This document shows, one piece after another, positions 1 to 12,671 of a stretch of 64,000 nucleotides of DNA. The translations under genes and the position numbers were made by a program. The number at the start of each line of letters is the position of its first letter. The stretch's first letter is position 1. The stretch covers positions 1 through 64,000 of the forward strand of contig DF237322.1 in assembly GCA_000708835.1 (NCBI GenBank). Direction: 5' to 3'. This stretch comes from Klebsormidium nitens. Taxonomy: Eukaryota; Streptophyta; Klebsormidiophyceae; Klebsormidiales; Klebsormidiaceae. The notes beneath the pieces are model-generated. The model did no database searches. It saw only the letters and a list, made by a program, of their open reading frames with translations, and was not told where the DNA came from.

Positions 1-121
1 ACGATTCTTTCCTCCCGATAGTCGAGGCTGAGTGCCGCAATGGACTCGCCGGCGCAGGTCTAGGTTCAATGGATGCAGCTTGGGGCAATACATGCGGTAG
101 GCACATCGCCTGCAGGAGTTG

Positions 122-3100
122 ATGTCGCAGCTGGCGCTGAGCGCTGGCCAGGAGCTGATCATCATGGCGCTAGCAGCTGCTAGTAGTGTGGAGCTAGCAG
201 GCTACAAAGCTGCAGATCCGGATGTGGATGATAGTTCTGGTGTGCTAATAGACACTGCAGACGAGAGGCGGAAAAGTTTCGCTTCCGAGGGCAGTGAACC
301 TCAAGGCGAGGAGGACAAATGGACGTCCATTTTCAGCTCCGGGCAAGAGGACCCGCAGTGGGCTCGTCTGGAGAGAGGCATCATCCATCCGCACAGCAGG
401 AAGTGAGTCAGGTTCATTTGGCAATTCTGGGTGCATCTTTTGCTTGTACCGAGGTGCTAATCAAGTAGAACTCAAAATTATTTCAGGAATTGGTAGGCAG
501 ACAGCGGTAACATGTCTGCTTAGGAAGTGTTCTGGACATTTGAGAAAGTAAGTTGCTAGAGCATGAAATTGATAGTACGAGCCAGCTAATTATCCGATCG
601 GGGCACACAAAAGAGAGCCCGTCAACTGCGCTATCATGCTTCTCAAAATCTGCCACCATTGAACAAACCCGTCAACATCAAATTCTCAACCGAATCGGCA
701 GAAGCCTTGAAAAGGTGCATTGGGAGCTAACGGGCAACACAGTGAAATGCGCCTCACCTTGCAGGTACACCATCTGGTCAGGAGTCAACGCGGTGCTTGT
801 GGCGTACTGGACCTTTGCAAGTAGGCATCGGGCTCCACCACTCATTCCCAATCTAAAAGTAGACGCACCGACACAAGTGTGGCGCTTGTAATATAGCTGC
901 CTCATCAAGCTGAACAGCTTAACCTGTTGATCAGGGGGTCACTCATCCTGGCACACTAAGGTGGATCCCTGTGGATAGCGCACTGCAGAATTACAATTGG
1001 GGAAAACAGTATCACGCTGGTAGAATCTCATGAAACCCATCACTTTTTACTTGATATTACTTGGATGAAAATTGATCGGTCTTGCTTTCAAACTGCAGAC
1101 TGACAGGTGCACATTTTCAATAGCTGACAGTCAACGTTGTCCCCTATGCAGCCTGGCTCATCTGGGGTTTCATTGGCCGGCCCTCCCTTGCGCTGGTCGT
1201 GGTACAGGCCGTTATCTCATGCTTCTTTGGACTGGACATCTTTGTCCGCTTCCGCGTCTCCTACTTGGACACCAAAACATTGACATGGGTCCAGGACCCC
1301 AACAAGATTGCTAAGAGGTAAGCGGAAGAGGAACTAGCGGGTTCGCCAGGGCCTCCCGAATCTTACGTATATCGAGAGTCATTGCGTCAATTGGTGCCAC
1401 CTGCGCAGATTGCCTGACAACAAACTCCGTACTTGGTGGCTGTATTACATTGCATTACATTACGCTTTCCCTTGGACCTTGGTCTGGACAATTGTGCTCT
1501 GGTCCGATGGGTTGATATATCACCCTTGGCCCCTCGAATTGCAATCGGAGGTCTTTTTATTGTTGCAGGTACCTGTTGCGGGGCTTTTTGTTTGACGCCC
1601 TGTCCATCCTCCCCATCGACCTGGTGTTTTACATTGCCAGCAGTCACTCCGCGGAGGGCTACTTGGGGGACTGGCTGCGCACCCTGGCCCTCCTGCGCAT
1701 GGTCCGCCTCACCGACACCTTCAACTTCTTTGCCAGGTCCGTTGTCATCGCCACATCCTTTGATAAAAAGAACCTCACTAGCACCAGAACTCTGTCCTCT
1801 GTGTGCTTCAGAGGGCGCAAATGGCTGCTTAATGAGCTATGCTGGTCACCCTGCAGCCCCTTGAAGATTCAACTGTTGGCAGTACAAGCCCCAAATTGCA
1901 TGCCGGTGACGAGTCTCCACTGCTAACGACTGTTTGTTGCTATAGAAGTTTGTTGCCCTGCCACTATCAAGCTTACTACAAGCTATCTGTGCTAATGAAA
2001 GCGCTTGGAATTTGCAGGTTCGAGAAGGATGGGCAGTCCGTGTACAAAAGCCTGAAGTTTTTCAAATTGGGAATGGTAAGCTATTTGTTCCATTCAACTC
2101 AACTGCCAATCCTTAAAGCTTGCCGTATATCACGGCCAGCCAACACACCGCCGCTCATTGTCAAGCCGATGTTTCAGAGGCCAAGCGTACAAAAATGAAA
2201 AGACCACTGATGATCTCTGGGGATCTGTTGCGTATTGACAACGTGCATCACCCTGCGCTTATTGCTCTTCGCCCTTCCGCTTGGCTGATAAGCCATCTCC
2301 TCCAGAGGCCCTCCCGTTGCATTCTCGCTTACCTTGCTCCTCCTTTTCCCAGCTGGTATTCCTATCCGCGCACATTGCCGCGTGCATGCTGTGGTTCATC
2401 TGTCGCCAGGAGGTGCGCCACAGCGGCGACCCCACCGGCTGCATGTTTGGCGCCACGAGCGAGGACTGGCAGCAGTGGCCGCTCTACAAGAAGTGGGTCA
2501 CCTCCTTCTACTGGTCCGTGCTCACCGTCTCCAGCATCGGCTACGGGGACTACATGCCAGTGAGTCAAACACTCTGCCTAAGCTGGGGAAACTTAAGCAG
2601 CGGTTCACGCTTCTGGAATGTCCCTCACTTGTGGAGAGTACTGCCGTAGACTCGAAGAGCTAGGCGTCTTGCGAGTTTTATTGCATCCCCCTGTTCTTGT
2701 ATGGTGCACCAGAATGTAGCGTGCTGCACGTTGCTGGCGAGGCAAGAGCCAACCAACTCAGTCGCTTGCTTTTTGTGTTTGCAGGTCACCCAGTTTGAGC
2801 GCCTCGTGGTGTGCGCATATGAGATCTTTGGGCTGGGAGTGGTAAGCGATGAAACGGCCCACGTGCTCCCGCTCTTGCGTAGCCTCGTTTGCACCACAGA
2901 CGAGTTACAGCGCAACCAAGGTGGCTATGAACGTCTAGGCAAAACCTCGTCACCTTCGAATGATGCAATGTGTCTCTGCTCGAGACTTTTGGCTACAAAG
3001 CAGGCGGTGCGGCCATCCCGTTTGCGATTCCAGCAGAGTCATCACCGCATAACGTCGACTGACTGACGCAGTTTACCCCGCCCCCTGCAGCTTTCGTACT

Positions 3101-6100
3101 GTTTGGGCTCCATGGAGGTGATGCTGGTCCGAGAAACGGACAGGACGGGCCGCTACGTAAGGCTGTCCATGCCAATTCAAGGCCTTCAGATGTTGCAACA
3201 CGAGTCCCTTCGTAGGGTCTGAGATTTGAACAGCCCTGCCGTATCCATTCCGCTGGGAAAGAATGTGCCGAACTTTGTTGCGACATCAATGTGCGATTTG
3301 GGATATCAGGGTGTATTCTGCATCCAGCTCTCCATTCGGCTGTTCAGCAGTTCGAGCAACGCTACCATACTGAGTCGTCAAGCCGACTCAAGGGGTCGAA
3401 GCACACTGCCCTTGCAGGGGCTTCCACAACAACGTGCCCTCTCACAGGGCTGACATCACCTTTCTCTTTGCTGCCCAGCACGACAAGGTGCGCGCGCTGA
3501 ACGACTACGCGCTGCGCAAGTCGCTGCCGGGCGCGCTCAAGGGCGCACTGAAGCAGCACCTGGTGCTGGAAATGGCAGTGGACAAGGTGCGCCCCGACGT
3601 GCTGAACGCGTTCCCGCACCACCTCAAGGCCAAGGTGCTGCGCAGCCAGTACAAGGACCTCGTCGCGCGCACCGCGCTCTTCCACGGCACCTCCCCGCAA
3701 TTCCTGGACCAGGTGGTGAGAGCACAATAACGAAATCCCCGAATGATTCGCCCCTGGAAGCAATGAAAGGTCATCAGCGGGCTTCGCGTGTTTGTCTGGC
3801 GTTGCGAGCGTGACGAAAATGCTCAGAGGGCTCTTTCAACGCGTCGAAGAAGCGAGTCTGCAAGAAACGAAACTCTGTGAGTGATGTATTGGCTTCAGCT
3901 TCGATGCCTTCTCACAGGAAGCCCTTGATCAATGCCCGCAGCAATGTCTTCGCCTCTTCTATTGTCAGGGGCGTTGTATACCTCGCTGAAGCGTCACTCA
4001 CCAGCGTTGGTCATCTGTGGACGCTAGTCGTCACATTGACCAACCCAAAGGAGCCTTCTCTCTTGCGCTGCTCCTTCCCGTTGATCGACCTCCGCCCCCG
4101 GTTGCTGTGCGCCAGGTGGGCGAGATGTCGTTGGAGATCCAGCTGCCCAACACGGCGGTCGTGACGGCCGGGGACGTGGCGGAGAGCCTGTACGTCGTGG
4201 TCCGCGGGACACTCACCAGGGAGACCGCCGCGGGGCAGCCCGTGGTGAGATGCGTGGGCACAACTTTGTGCAACCCAGCCTTGCTCAGCTCTGTCAGAAA
4301 AGTTCGCCGTCACCGCTTGTCGTAGCTGTGTCCAGAGATGGGGCTTCAAAATACACTGCTGAGATTGTCAGAAGTGAACTGCGTGTCTCTGTTTTCGAAC
4401 CTCCGGCTCGGGCCCATTGAAAGCAAGGACAAACACGTGCTTTTGGACGAAGCGTTCGATACGTCCCTGCGTGGTATCTTTGAAACCCGTAAAGTGCGCA
4501 CCCAACGCATTGCCGACTGGCGCTGCAACATGTTGACCCCGCTTTCAAATGGGCCCGAGCGGAGCTTCGTTTATCCACTTGCATTGCATTTCTTCTGGGT
4601 TTTGCGTTCTTGAGCGACCCCGCACCTTTCCCTGATGCGAATGGCGCCACGTGGCAGGCCGGCAGCGGCGCGCTGGGCGCGGGCGGATTGGTTAGCATTT
4701 GAGAACGGGTTGGAAGGAGTGCGCAAAGTCTTCATTTTCTTAAATCCTTCCGGTGCTTCGCAAATCAACTGTAATTTTCCTTTCCTTTTGGGTTTCCCAT
4801 TCGTGGGCGAATCGCAGCCTCCCCTGATGCGATCGGCACGACGTGGCCGCAGGCTGGCGGCGGCGCGCTGGGCGCGGGCGGCGTGTTCGGCAAGGTGGCG
4901 GTGCTGTACGCGGTGCCGCAGGTGGCCACGGTGCGCACGGCGGAGGTGTGCGAGCTGCTGCGCGTGGACAAGGCCACGCTCACGCGCATCCTGCGCGCGT
5001 ATCCCGAGGACAACCGCCACATGCTCGCCAACATGACGCGGGTCAGCGCCGAACGGGGCAGGAACTCAGGCTATACTCTGGTGACGTCGTCGTTGTCATT
5101 GATTGGAAAGGGTCGCAGGGACCGTCTGCAGCCAAGGATTTTGTAGTATGGGCTGATACCATGTTCATATTGAAGTGTTGGCACCCAGGACTAGGGGTTT
5201 GATCTTTTTACCCGCAGATCGTGATTGAACACACTTTTTAGTCGACTGCTCTACCGACCATCGTAGACAGCTTTCAGCGATTTGATAGTTGACCGCCGTC
5301 AATGGGGATTCGTCTCTCCACTCCAGGCGATACCAAAGGCTGCTTGTCCCCGGAAGTAAAACTTACGGAATGGGCTGCAGGAGTCATGCGGTAAGCGGGG
5401 AATAGCCCACGGATTGTCGAGACGGGTCCCTGATCAAGCCCACCCTGTCAAGGCACAAGAATATGGCTGATTGGTCAGCTCAACTCGCTGTCAATGCAAG
5501 GCGATAATGACATGGGTCCATTCAGACAGGGACTCAGACAGGGACTCATACCGGCTTCACATGCTGTCCACTTAACAGCATGCAACGCGCTCGAAGCAGC
5601 ACGCACCCTCTGACGCATCCCTTCCTCGCGTGCAGCGTGCGCAGGCAGCGCGCAGCGCGGGCGACGGCGCGCAGGGGCTCGCGGTGGAGCTGAGCAGCGT
5701 GCTGGAGGCGCAGGACGCGGAGGTGACGCGGCGGCTGTGCAACACGGCCGCGCGCGGCAACGCGGAGCGCCTGCGCGAGCTGCTCGTGGCGCCCGGCGCG
5801 AGCAACGGCGCGGACTACGACGGCAGGGCGCCGCTGCACTTCGCGGCGGCCGCGGGGCACGCGGGCTGCGTGGACGTGCTGGCCAAGGCGGGGGCCGACG
5901 TCAACGCGCAGGGTGAGCGGGGGTATTGAGAGTTAAGGAGGACACGTGCGTCATGGGCGGGTGCTTCAGCGGCCGCGGGAGCACGTTCTGTGCTGTTGCA
6001 TGTGTTCTACTGAGATTAGCCGCCTCCAAACTGGATGTTCCTTCTTTGAAAGGAAACACTCGCACGTCGAGGACAATCGTTGCAGCCCGCTAGTCGTGCC

Positions 6101-6840
6101 ACATCGTTGGGTACGTTAAGCGGTCGCCGTTTTCCCTGCCTGTTTGAGTCTCCCTGACTGGTTCCCTTCCCTTCGTCGCTCTCAGACCACCTGGGCCGCA
6201 CCCCGCTGTTGGAGGCGGTACTCGGTGGCCACGTGGAGTGCGTAGCCGCGCTGCGGGCGGCAGGGGCCGGGCTGAACCTGAAGGAGCCGGGGCGCACCTT
6301 GTGCCACGTGGTGGCCACAGGGGCCACCGTCAGCCTGGCCGCTCTGCTGGAGTGCGGCGCGGACCCCAATGCCACCAACTACGACGGGTGAGATTTGGAC
6401 AGCAGAGTACCTGGGTGGAAAGGTTGGGAAAAACGCTGCTTTGCTGAGCGCTACAGCAATTGAGTAGAATCGTGAGTCTTCTTGTTATCGGATTTGCCAT
6501 GTCAAGGGAGAACGGACTGCAGAGTAGGTCAAAGCACTCTGGTCGCTATTCGCTCTTATGCGAACGCGTGTGAGTGGAGGGCAACTTTCGACGAAACCGC
6601 GCTTAATCTCTTACTCGGAGATGCATTACTCGTCCGCTGTGCAGGCGGACTGCCTTACACGTGGCAGCTGTGAAGGGCGCGGAGGAGGCAGCCCAGCTGC
6701 TGCTGCACGCTGGGGCGGGTCCCCACGTGGCGCCAAAGGGAGTGCCGTCGCCGCGAGAGGAAGCCGAGGCTGCGGGGCAGACCAACCTTGTCCGTCTGTT
6801 CGATCAGGCAGGGGCCGGAATCGCTGCGCTTTCAGGTTGA
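122..6840 (+). CDS. Shaker-type voltage-gated K+ channel with CNBD and ankyrin repeats
   Basis: Plant AKT/KAT/SKOR-type K+ channel, expected in a membrane as a tetramer. Fourteen exons join to 769 aa: 122-402, 765-820, 1131-1317, 1569-1736, 2018-2075, 2353-2559, 2785-2841, 3091-3156, 3479-3715, 4116-4244, 4853-5041, 5636-5912, 6186-6387, 6645-6840. S1 starts near residue 94 after an acidic N-terminal tail. S4 lies at about 210-230 and runs into the family-typical FARFEKD. The pore carries SSIGYGDYMP, with the K+ filter GYGD at 313-316. The C-linker, a cyclic-nucleotide-binding-like domain (about 405-545) and three to four ankyrin repeats (about 575-740) follow. The C-terminal KHA domain usual in plant Shakers is absent. 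The weakest junction is the CNBD exon: acceptor 4852 keeps phase, whereas the acceptor ending at 4817 fits the sequence but not the phase of the upstream exon. The start is the first ATG of the open frame; an exon before the window cannot be excluded. Confidence 0.93.
4588..4882 (+). repeat. Partial tandem duplication of a CNBD exon start
   Basis: About 95-100 bp around 4588-4686 is repeated at about 4783-4881, roughly 195 bp downstream. Both copies carry an intron 3' end followed by CCTGATGCGA and a shared GGCGCGCTGGGCGCGGGCGG block. The downstream copy continues into the functional CNBD exon. The upstream copy diverges right after the block, lacks a good acceptor AG and soon meets stops, so it looks like a decayed partial exon copy inside the intron. 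Confidence 0.75.
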
Positions 6841-8193
6841 GGCGTCTTGACGACGGAAAAAGCGGAACGAACTCCGAGCCAGACTCCCCTCATAAGATTC
6901 GTGAAATGCAGAGATAGATTCTACGGAACTCTTCGTGATCCAGCTGTAACCTTATTGTCTCATAGATTTTTGCACTGAGTGTAATCTAAAAGGGAAGGCG
7001 AGTTCGCCGTGTGTCACTTTTGATTGTTGCTTTGAACAAGCAATTGAAAGGCATTGAGCCTTGAGCCTCCAGGTTGCTGAAAGGTAGAAGAGCTGCATCA
7101 GCAGACAATCTAGACTCTTCGACGAGTCTGCCCTTCACAGACGAGCAACTGCTGACAAACTTGCTTTAGCACGTTTATCGGATAGCAGCATCTCGCTAGT
7201 TGATGATCGACTTTAGGCGTTTTGTACTGTAAACAGACCTGGGCCAGTTGTTCAATTCGCTGATGGAAGCGGCACGTGCATAGGCAGTGCAAAGCAAGTG
7301 ACAACGTGCATGTGTATATTTTCATTTTACAGCGCGATCTTAGAGCGAGAATTAGTCCTCCCAACTTGGAATATGCATTGATCATCAATCTTGTCTGTAC
7401 CAAGCTCCACGATGAGAAGCTGCTAACAATGATCGATGCCAGTGGGGTTGTAGCGCTATGCAGAGTATCATATCGAGCGCGAATGATTGGTACTCGTGTC
7501 AAGCATACAGCTATGCAATTGAAGAAGAAAGGTACGACCAAATGCAGCTCAGTAGTACATATCACGCATAAGCACGTACACGTACAGAACGACTTGCGTT
7601 CTGATTAGCTATAGCTACATATACCAACCAGAGACTCGATCATGTATGCCATGAATTGTAGCCTACGGCTGAAGATATACTGTAAGCGAAAAGACCTTTA
7701 TCTAATTACTCGATCGAGCTAGATCATGCATCATGGGTTGCTAGCTTGGCGGCTGGCAGAGTAGACAATTTTAAAACTCTGCCCTCGATCTCCGCGAGCC
7801 TTCACTTTCGTACCCTATCGTATTTGTATGAGGCTGGCGATCAATGCGCTACACAGAATCATGACGAACATGAGTCACCAATGCAGCAGTCACTGGAATG
7901 AGCGCAGCAGCCTCAGTTGGGCGCGGTCCTGTTTCAGACTTGTATCGAGTGAAAGTCAGATAACGTCGCGGAAAGGACATGACAAATTCAGGAATGGTTC
8001 TGTCAATATGCGAGTGAACGCGGAGCTCTTTGCATGCCGCAAACGGCCAAATTTGCCGTCATCAAAGAATTAGCTGGCTGATAAACGTAACAAAAGAATG
8101 CAATATCCTGCATGTTGATCCAGTTATGGTACATCTTTCTCCTCGCAAGATAAATGACCATTCTAAGCAACCATGGCGAAAAAGTGCAGTTAC
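6841..8193. other. Convergent intergenic spacer, no gene seen
   Basis: AT-richer DNA between the 3' ends of the K+ channel (+) and ITPase (-) genes. It should contain both 3' UTRs. Open frames here are short, start at random and match nothing I recognise. Confidence 0.6.
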
Positions 8194-11100
8194 TCATAAG
8201 TCATGTTTCTCGAAAAATTCTCGAACCTTGTCTAGCGCTCTTCTTCTGTGAGAGATCTTGTTCTTTTCCTCCTTTGGCATCTCAGCATACCTGCAAGCGA
8301 GAAGGCAGGGGCCCGGAGCATACTACACGTTTAAAAAACAGAAAGTTGAGGCGCCTCTTTCTAAAACCCCTGAGCTTTCCGCTTCTGTGGTCAATACCGG
8401 CGCCCAAGTCAAGCTTGTAAAGAGATCTTCGAGGTTGAATGAGTCAAGCTTGGCGCTCTTTGCCGTCGTTTCTAGACAAAATCTCTGAGCAAGGCGCAAC
8501 TTGGAGCACGTCTGCAGCAGCCCTTCTCGTTGAAAAGGGCCCCATGCTTCCTTTATGGGCTCGAACCGTTCACGGCGGCTCGAACTCGAAAACCATTTTA
8601 ACCAGTCTCGAACGTTTATCGAACATGGTGCAGCCCCCTTCCGTTCCCAAATCACAGACTACCTTTGCATCCAAGCCTGCATCTCGGTCCTTACTGAAAT
8701 GCGCCCCCATGTTATCGAGAGTTTTTGTGGTAGTTCAGTGAGAGGATCGATAACGCGACTCGGTATCTTTCCAGCATAACCGACTGGCTTCCTGATGGAT
8801 TCCTGACGTCGAGTCATCCGCGTCGGCATCGGTCCATTTTGAAGCCAAGGGCAACTTACGTGAGGTCATAGCCGTCGGGTTGGAAGATTGGGTCCCATCC
8901 AAAGTCTCCTGGTCCCCTCGCTGGAACCACGACACCCTGCAGAGCACATGTTCCTGTGAAGCGACCTCGAGGCTCAAGCAGTTGAGCAGCTCAACCCCAT
9001 ATCCTTCGATGACTATACACAACGACTTGCTGAAGCGGCTTGTCTCAACACGACTTGCAGACGTCATTCACTTCAATGTTTGCTCAAGTCCTATCTACCA
9101 CGAGCTGTTCTTCTCAAATACCTTTCCCTCCTCCCTGTTTCTCTAACTAAAACAAAAGTGCCACAAGGGGTGGGGCCGAACTTTCCTCAGATGCTCACGT
9201 GCGTTTTGCCGGTGAAAGTGATGGGTTCGCTGTCGGCGTCCATTGCGAAGGAAAAGATGCACATGGCGTAGGCGGATTTGTCGTCGTATGCCAGCAATAA
9301 GTTGTTCAAGCCTGCCATTCACCAGAAACAGATGGGGTAAGCGGCGAGACTAGGTCGAGGCAGGCGCCTACGAACATGTGACCCTACGGAGAACAAGCGA
9401 GGAGAAAACGCCAGCACTTTGGCGGGGCTTGAATGAGTAACTAACCTACGAATCCTACTCGAAAACGTACAACGGTTTCGAGACTTTCTTGCCGTTTTTC
9501 TTTCACCCTCTTGCGGTTGCTCGCAATCAAGTATTGACCGACGTCTGGAAATTCGAACGACAGAGTGTTTGTGCAGGAGCCCCAAACACCAGCGGCCCGA
9601 ATGACCGAATTGAGGCATCGACTGGACTTTTAAGCCGCTGAGGATGTCTCTGCAACGCAGCACGTCCTTCGCAGAATGTCTTGACATCCGACATGCCATG
9701 TCAAAGTTCAGCAGCTCGGGAAAGGCAATGACTCGGTTCAAAAATCGAGGCGTTCGTTTTCAAAATTTCCTGAGAACCTGTCCATAAGGCCTGCTCGACA
9801 GTTTTCGTAAAGAAGTGCAGAGCCACATGATTACGACCGGGTAAGCTCGAAAACCAAGCGATATTTGCTTTTGCAAGGATTCGCAAGAAAAAGCCGATTT
9901 TTGAGGAGGTGTTCAAGAGGAGAAGGCGGATGTGGGTAGTCCGATCAGAGTCACATCTTTCTGCCTAAACGTTGAGCTTCGCTTACCTTCGTGACCGGTC
10001 TTTTGTAGGAACCATTTACTGCACGGTCCAAAGCATGCGTTCAGAAAATCGAAGAGACGTTTGTTAAGGCAGAACGTTTCTACATCTGATACCACTAGCA
10101 GCTTTTGAGCTGCTGCTTTTCAAAGCAACCATGCTGTGGCACCTGGCGGAGAGGAGACCACACGACATGGTAACACTGCTTCGATACTTCCAGCACATAC
10201 TTGTGAACGCTTGAGCCCAGCTTGATGGCCCTACGCAGGTCATGCAGAGCCCGTTCGATTCAAGACAGAAGTGGCAAGCGGGACTCACACATACGGGCCA
10301 GGCAGACCGTTCAGCGCGTTGTAGCAGAGGCATGTGTCCTCTACCAGGGTGGGACCTTGCACCTGCTATGGAGGGCAAACCAGGGAACATAAGCTATGAA
10401 CATTTGATTGCATTCTGTGCCATGTATACTAGTGCTATGTCAAACCTCCCTTTTCTTTGTTTTGAGCTTTCCAGCTGTGCGGCACGGACACCACGTACTA
10501 TGACTATGTGCAGCCGTACTATACACATGGATTGTATTGTTTTATTGTACGTGGTGTCCGTCGCAGTTAGTTGTTTCCTCCGAGTAATTGTAGTTCAGCC
10601 CGATGATTCTCGCACCTTCAGCTTCAAGATTCGCTGGAGCAGGCAGAGGGCAAGCAGGAGAGGGGTAGCACATCCTTCAAACTTCATCAGCAGGGAAGAA
10701 CGCAACTTCCCAACCGCCTCCTGTGGTAAGAAGACTCTGCAAGAGGGAAGGAAGTCTAGCCTACCTGCCTAGCGGCGATTCTACACTTTTCCTTTGAGAT
10801 CTCCTCAGGTTCGCCCTGCAACTCTGGCACTGCAGCAAGAAGGCACTGAAGAAAGTTCAGGGTCCACCAACTACTCCTCAAGATGGAGATTCAAAATAAT
10901 ATGTCAGACATTGAGAGTCATGTTGATCACTAACAAAATAACAATCTTTCTTGAGAAGACATCAGAATCCTGTCACAACAATACAGTGACGAACTTTGCA
11001 TGTTCTCGAACTTTTTTGCCCCGAATTGTTGTCTTCATAACCTGAACCTTGCGGGTCCTCCACGTGTTACTCAAAATAGGAATGCCCGTCTAGGAGAATT

Positions 11101-11480
11101 GCAATTTACATGGATCAATGATCAAGCTTGGATCTTTCAATGGATCACCGACGAAGGATCACTCAGGGAAGGCTCAAAAGGACGACTGCCCATCTGTGTG
11201 TATAATCTTGATAGCCAGACATATCACATCTTGCAATCAAACATCCGCACTCCCATCGAATTCAAATGCTGGACTCACAGTCCAACTTCACGCTCTTGAA
11301 GGGTATCTTTCCCCCAATGATCGCCTTGACTTCCTCCAGTTTCTTGGCATTGCCCGTCACAAACGTCACAGGTTGCGCCAATTTGGCGGAGATGATGCGA
11401 TCTAGTGATCGTGTGGCCGTTGGCAGACTGGGTGCAGAGCCAAGTTTGCCCACCAGCTGAGCGCTGCTAGAGGCAGCCAT
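8194..11480 (-). CDS. ITPA: Inosine triphosphate pyrophosphatase (HAM1/ITPA family)
   Basis: Hydrolyses ITP, dITP and XTP to monophosphates, clearing deaminated purines from the nucleotide pool. Seven exons on the minus strand (11480-11279, 10829-10765, 10362-10289, 10018-9987, 9311-9199, 8936-8860, 8290-8194) join in frame to 219 aa, close to the family's 190-210. Family signatures appear in order: [14 protein letters not shown] (nucleotide binding, about 38-51), [65 protein letters not shown] and [15 protein letters not shown]. About 35 residues before the core are Ser/Ala/Arg-rich and could be an organellar leader or simply a variable end. The ATG at 11480 is the first in-frame ATG before the core; the frame stays open upstream without another ATG. 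It is divergently arranged with the ABM-like gene at 12384. Confidence 0.95.
10478..10565. repeat. Intronic imperfect hairpin (miRNA-precursor-like)
   Basis: Arms 10478-10498 and 10547-10565 are reverse complements over 19 bp, with a 2-nt GC bulge in the left arm and a 48-nt loop. The core GGACACCACGTAC / GTACGTGGTGTCC is perfect. It lies within ITPase intron 2 (10363-10764). The fold is seen directly; any small-RNA function is inference. Confidence 0.6.
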
Positions 11481-12383
11481 GCCAATCGCTGTGCACCTGC
11501 ACCTGTTGCTCCGTGTTACCCTATAGGTGCAATGCTGAGGGCTGCAGAAAGCGAAAGTGCTGCAGAGGATCAACACACCAACTATATAAGATGAGATCTG
11601 AGTACCAGCAACTTTTGACAAGGACTACTTAGGTTGTAACGCCAATGGCTGTTTTTCAGCACTTCGCACATAAAAGAGCAAACTAACAGGTCAGAGCTTT
11701 TGATTGTCCCTTGCTAAGTTGGTGACGGCTGCGTTTATCTAAGCTGTAGTACAATTGAAATGGCATCTACTTCAGCCAAGCGCATGTCCTGCTAAGCATA
11801 CTCTGCGGCGTTGTTCGAGGAAATCAAGCTTTATAAATTCTCGCTTATACATGAATGATAAAAGAGCACGTATTGCATCTAGCATTCAAGATTATGTTGT
11901 AGCTGCAGCTCCTGCAATGCCAATGAGCGAAGCTGCCTGATGTTGATTCTTTTTGTGCCAGTCTGCAGCTGATCGACAGCTGGCAGGCTAGCTGGGTATC
12001 CAGGCTCGGACGGGCGGCCGCCCCTCGGCCGCGTATCGCTAGATCGCTATTCCTGAAGTCAACTGCTGAGCACTCCCTCAAGAAGTTGGGCCAAATGCGG
12101 CGCATGGGCATGATCATCAGATCACATGATGCAGTGATGGAGCAACTCTAACTTCCAAGGTACCAAGTCTGCTAACTCGAGTCCCATTGAATTGTCAAGA
12201 ACTCTAAGAGCTCTTCCAATGACATCCTGTGATAGGATCCTTGCCATCTTTTAGTCCCCTTTTAGTTCAAGTGGTAGTCAGCAGTCAGGAGCCAGCACAC
12301 AGCCAGCACAGCTTCCACCGAAGTGCCTGCAACTTTCCGGCACTAGTGGGCAACCGTTCACCAAGAGTGTTAGAGTGTTAGCA
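11481..12383. promoter_or_regulatory. Divergent promoter region, ITPase / ABM-like gene
   Basis: The 0.9 kb between two divergent start codons must hold the 5' UTRs and promoters of both genes. A TATATAAGA stretch at about 11583 lies about 100 bp upstream of the ITPase ATG, but I could not assign a motif with confidence. No other gene is seen. Confidence 0.4.
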
Positions 12384-12671
12384 ATGGCGACCAGCTTTGT
12401 CCTGAACAACGTGGCCAGCGTGGACAAGTTCGTGGAGGTGTTCACCTCAGACGCTCATGACAGCTGGCGCAAGGAAAATGGCATCACGTCGTGGCGAATT
12501 TTCAAAGTTGCAGACGAGCCCAACAAGATTGCAATCATGGCCGAGTTTTCCAGCGCAGAGGCGCTCAAAAAGTATAGAGCCAACTCCAAGACCCGGGAGC
12601 ACATGGCCGGCGTGGGCATGCAGGGTCCGCCCACGTTTCTGGAGATGGAAACAATCAAGAAGAGCTCCTAA
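12384..12671 (+). CDS. Small ABM/dimeric alpha-beta barrel-like protein
   Basis: Single-exon 95-aa protein. The start follows the context TTAGCAATGGCG, and an alternative in-frame start lies at most three codons upstream. The pattern is that of the antibiotic-biosynthesis-monooxygenase/cyclase-like ferredoxin-like fold: an N-terminal strand (FVLNNVASVDKFVEVF), a helix ending in RKENGITSWRIFK, a strand PNKIAIMAEFSS, a helix AEALKKYRANSKTREHMAGVG, and a closing GPPTFLEME strand. Bacterial relatives share the 'AGV.GPP...FLE' ending. The family includes monooxygenases, heme-degrading enzymes and proteins with no known substrate; nothing here identifies a reaction. No transit peptide or membrane segment is evident. 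It is the only intronless gene in the window, which would suit a laterally acquired or retroposed origin. Confidence 0.72.
   Translation: MATSFVLNNVASVDKFVEVFTSDAHDSWRKENGITSWRIFKVADEPNKIAIMAEFSSAEALKKYRANSKTREHMAGVGMQGPPTFLEMETIKKSS

Noticed and set aside
4818-4852. Use of acceptor 4817 for the CNBD exon
   Set aside because: Gives phase 1 against an upstream phase-0 donor; acceptor 4852 restores frame, though this junction remains the least certain.
5230-5275. tRNA-Lys-like patch (minus strand GGTAGAGCAGTCGACT and GTTCAATC)
   Set aside because: Box spacing is too short (about 24 nt) and no stems form.
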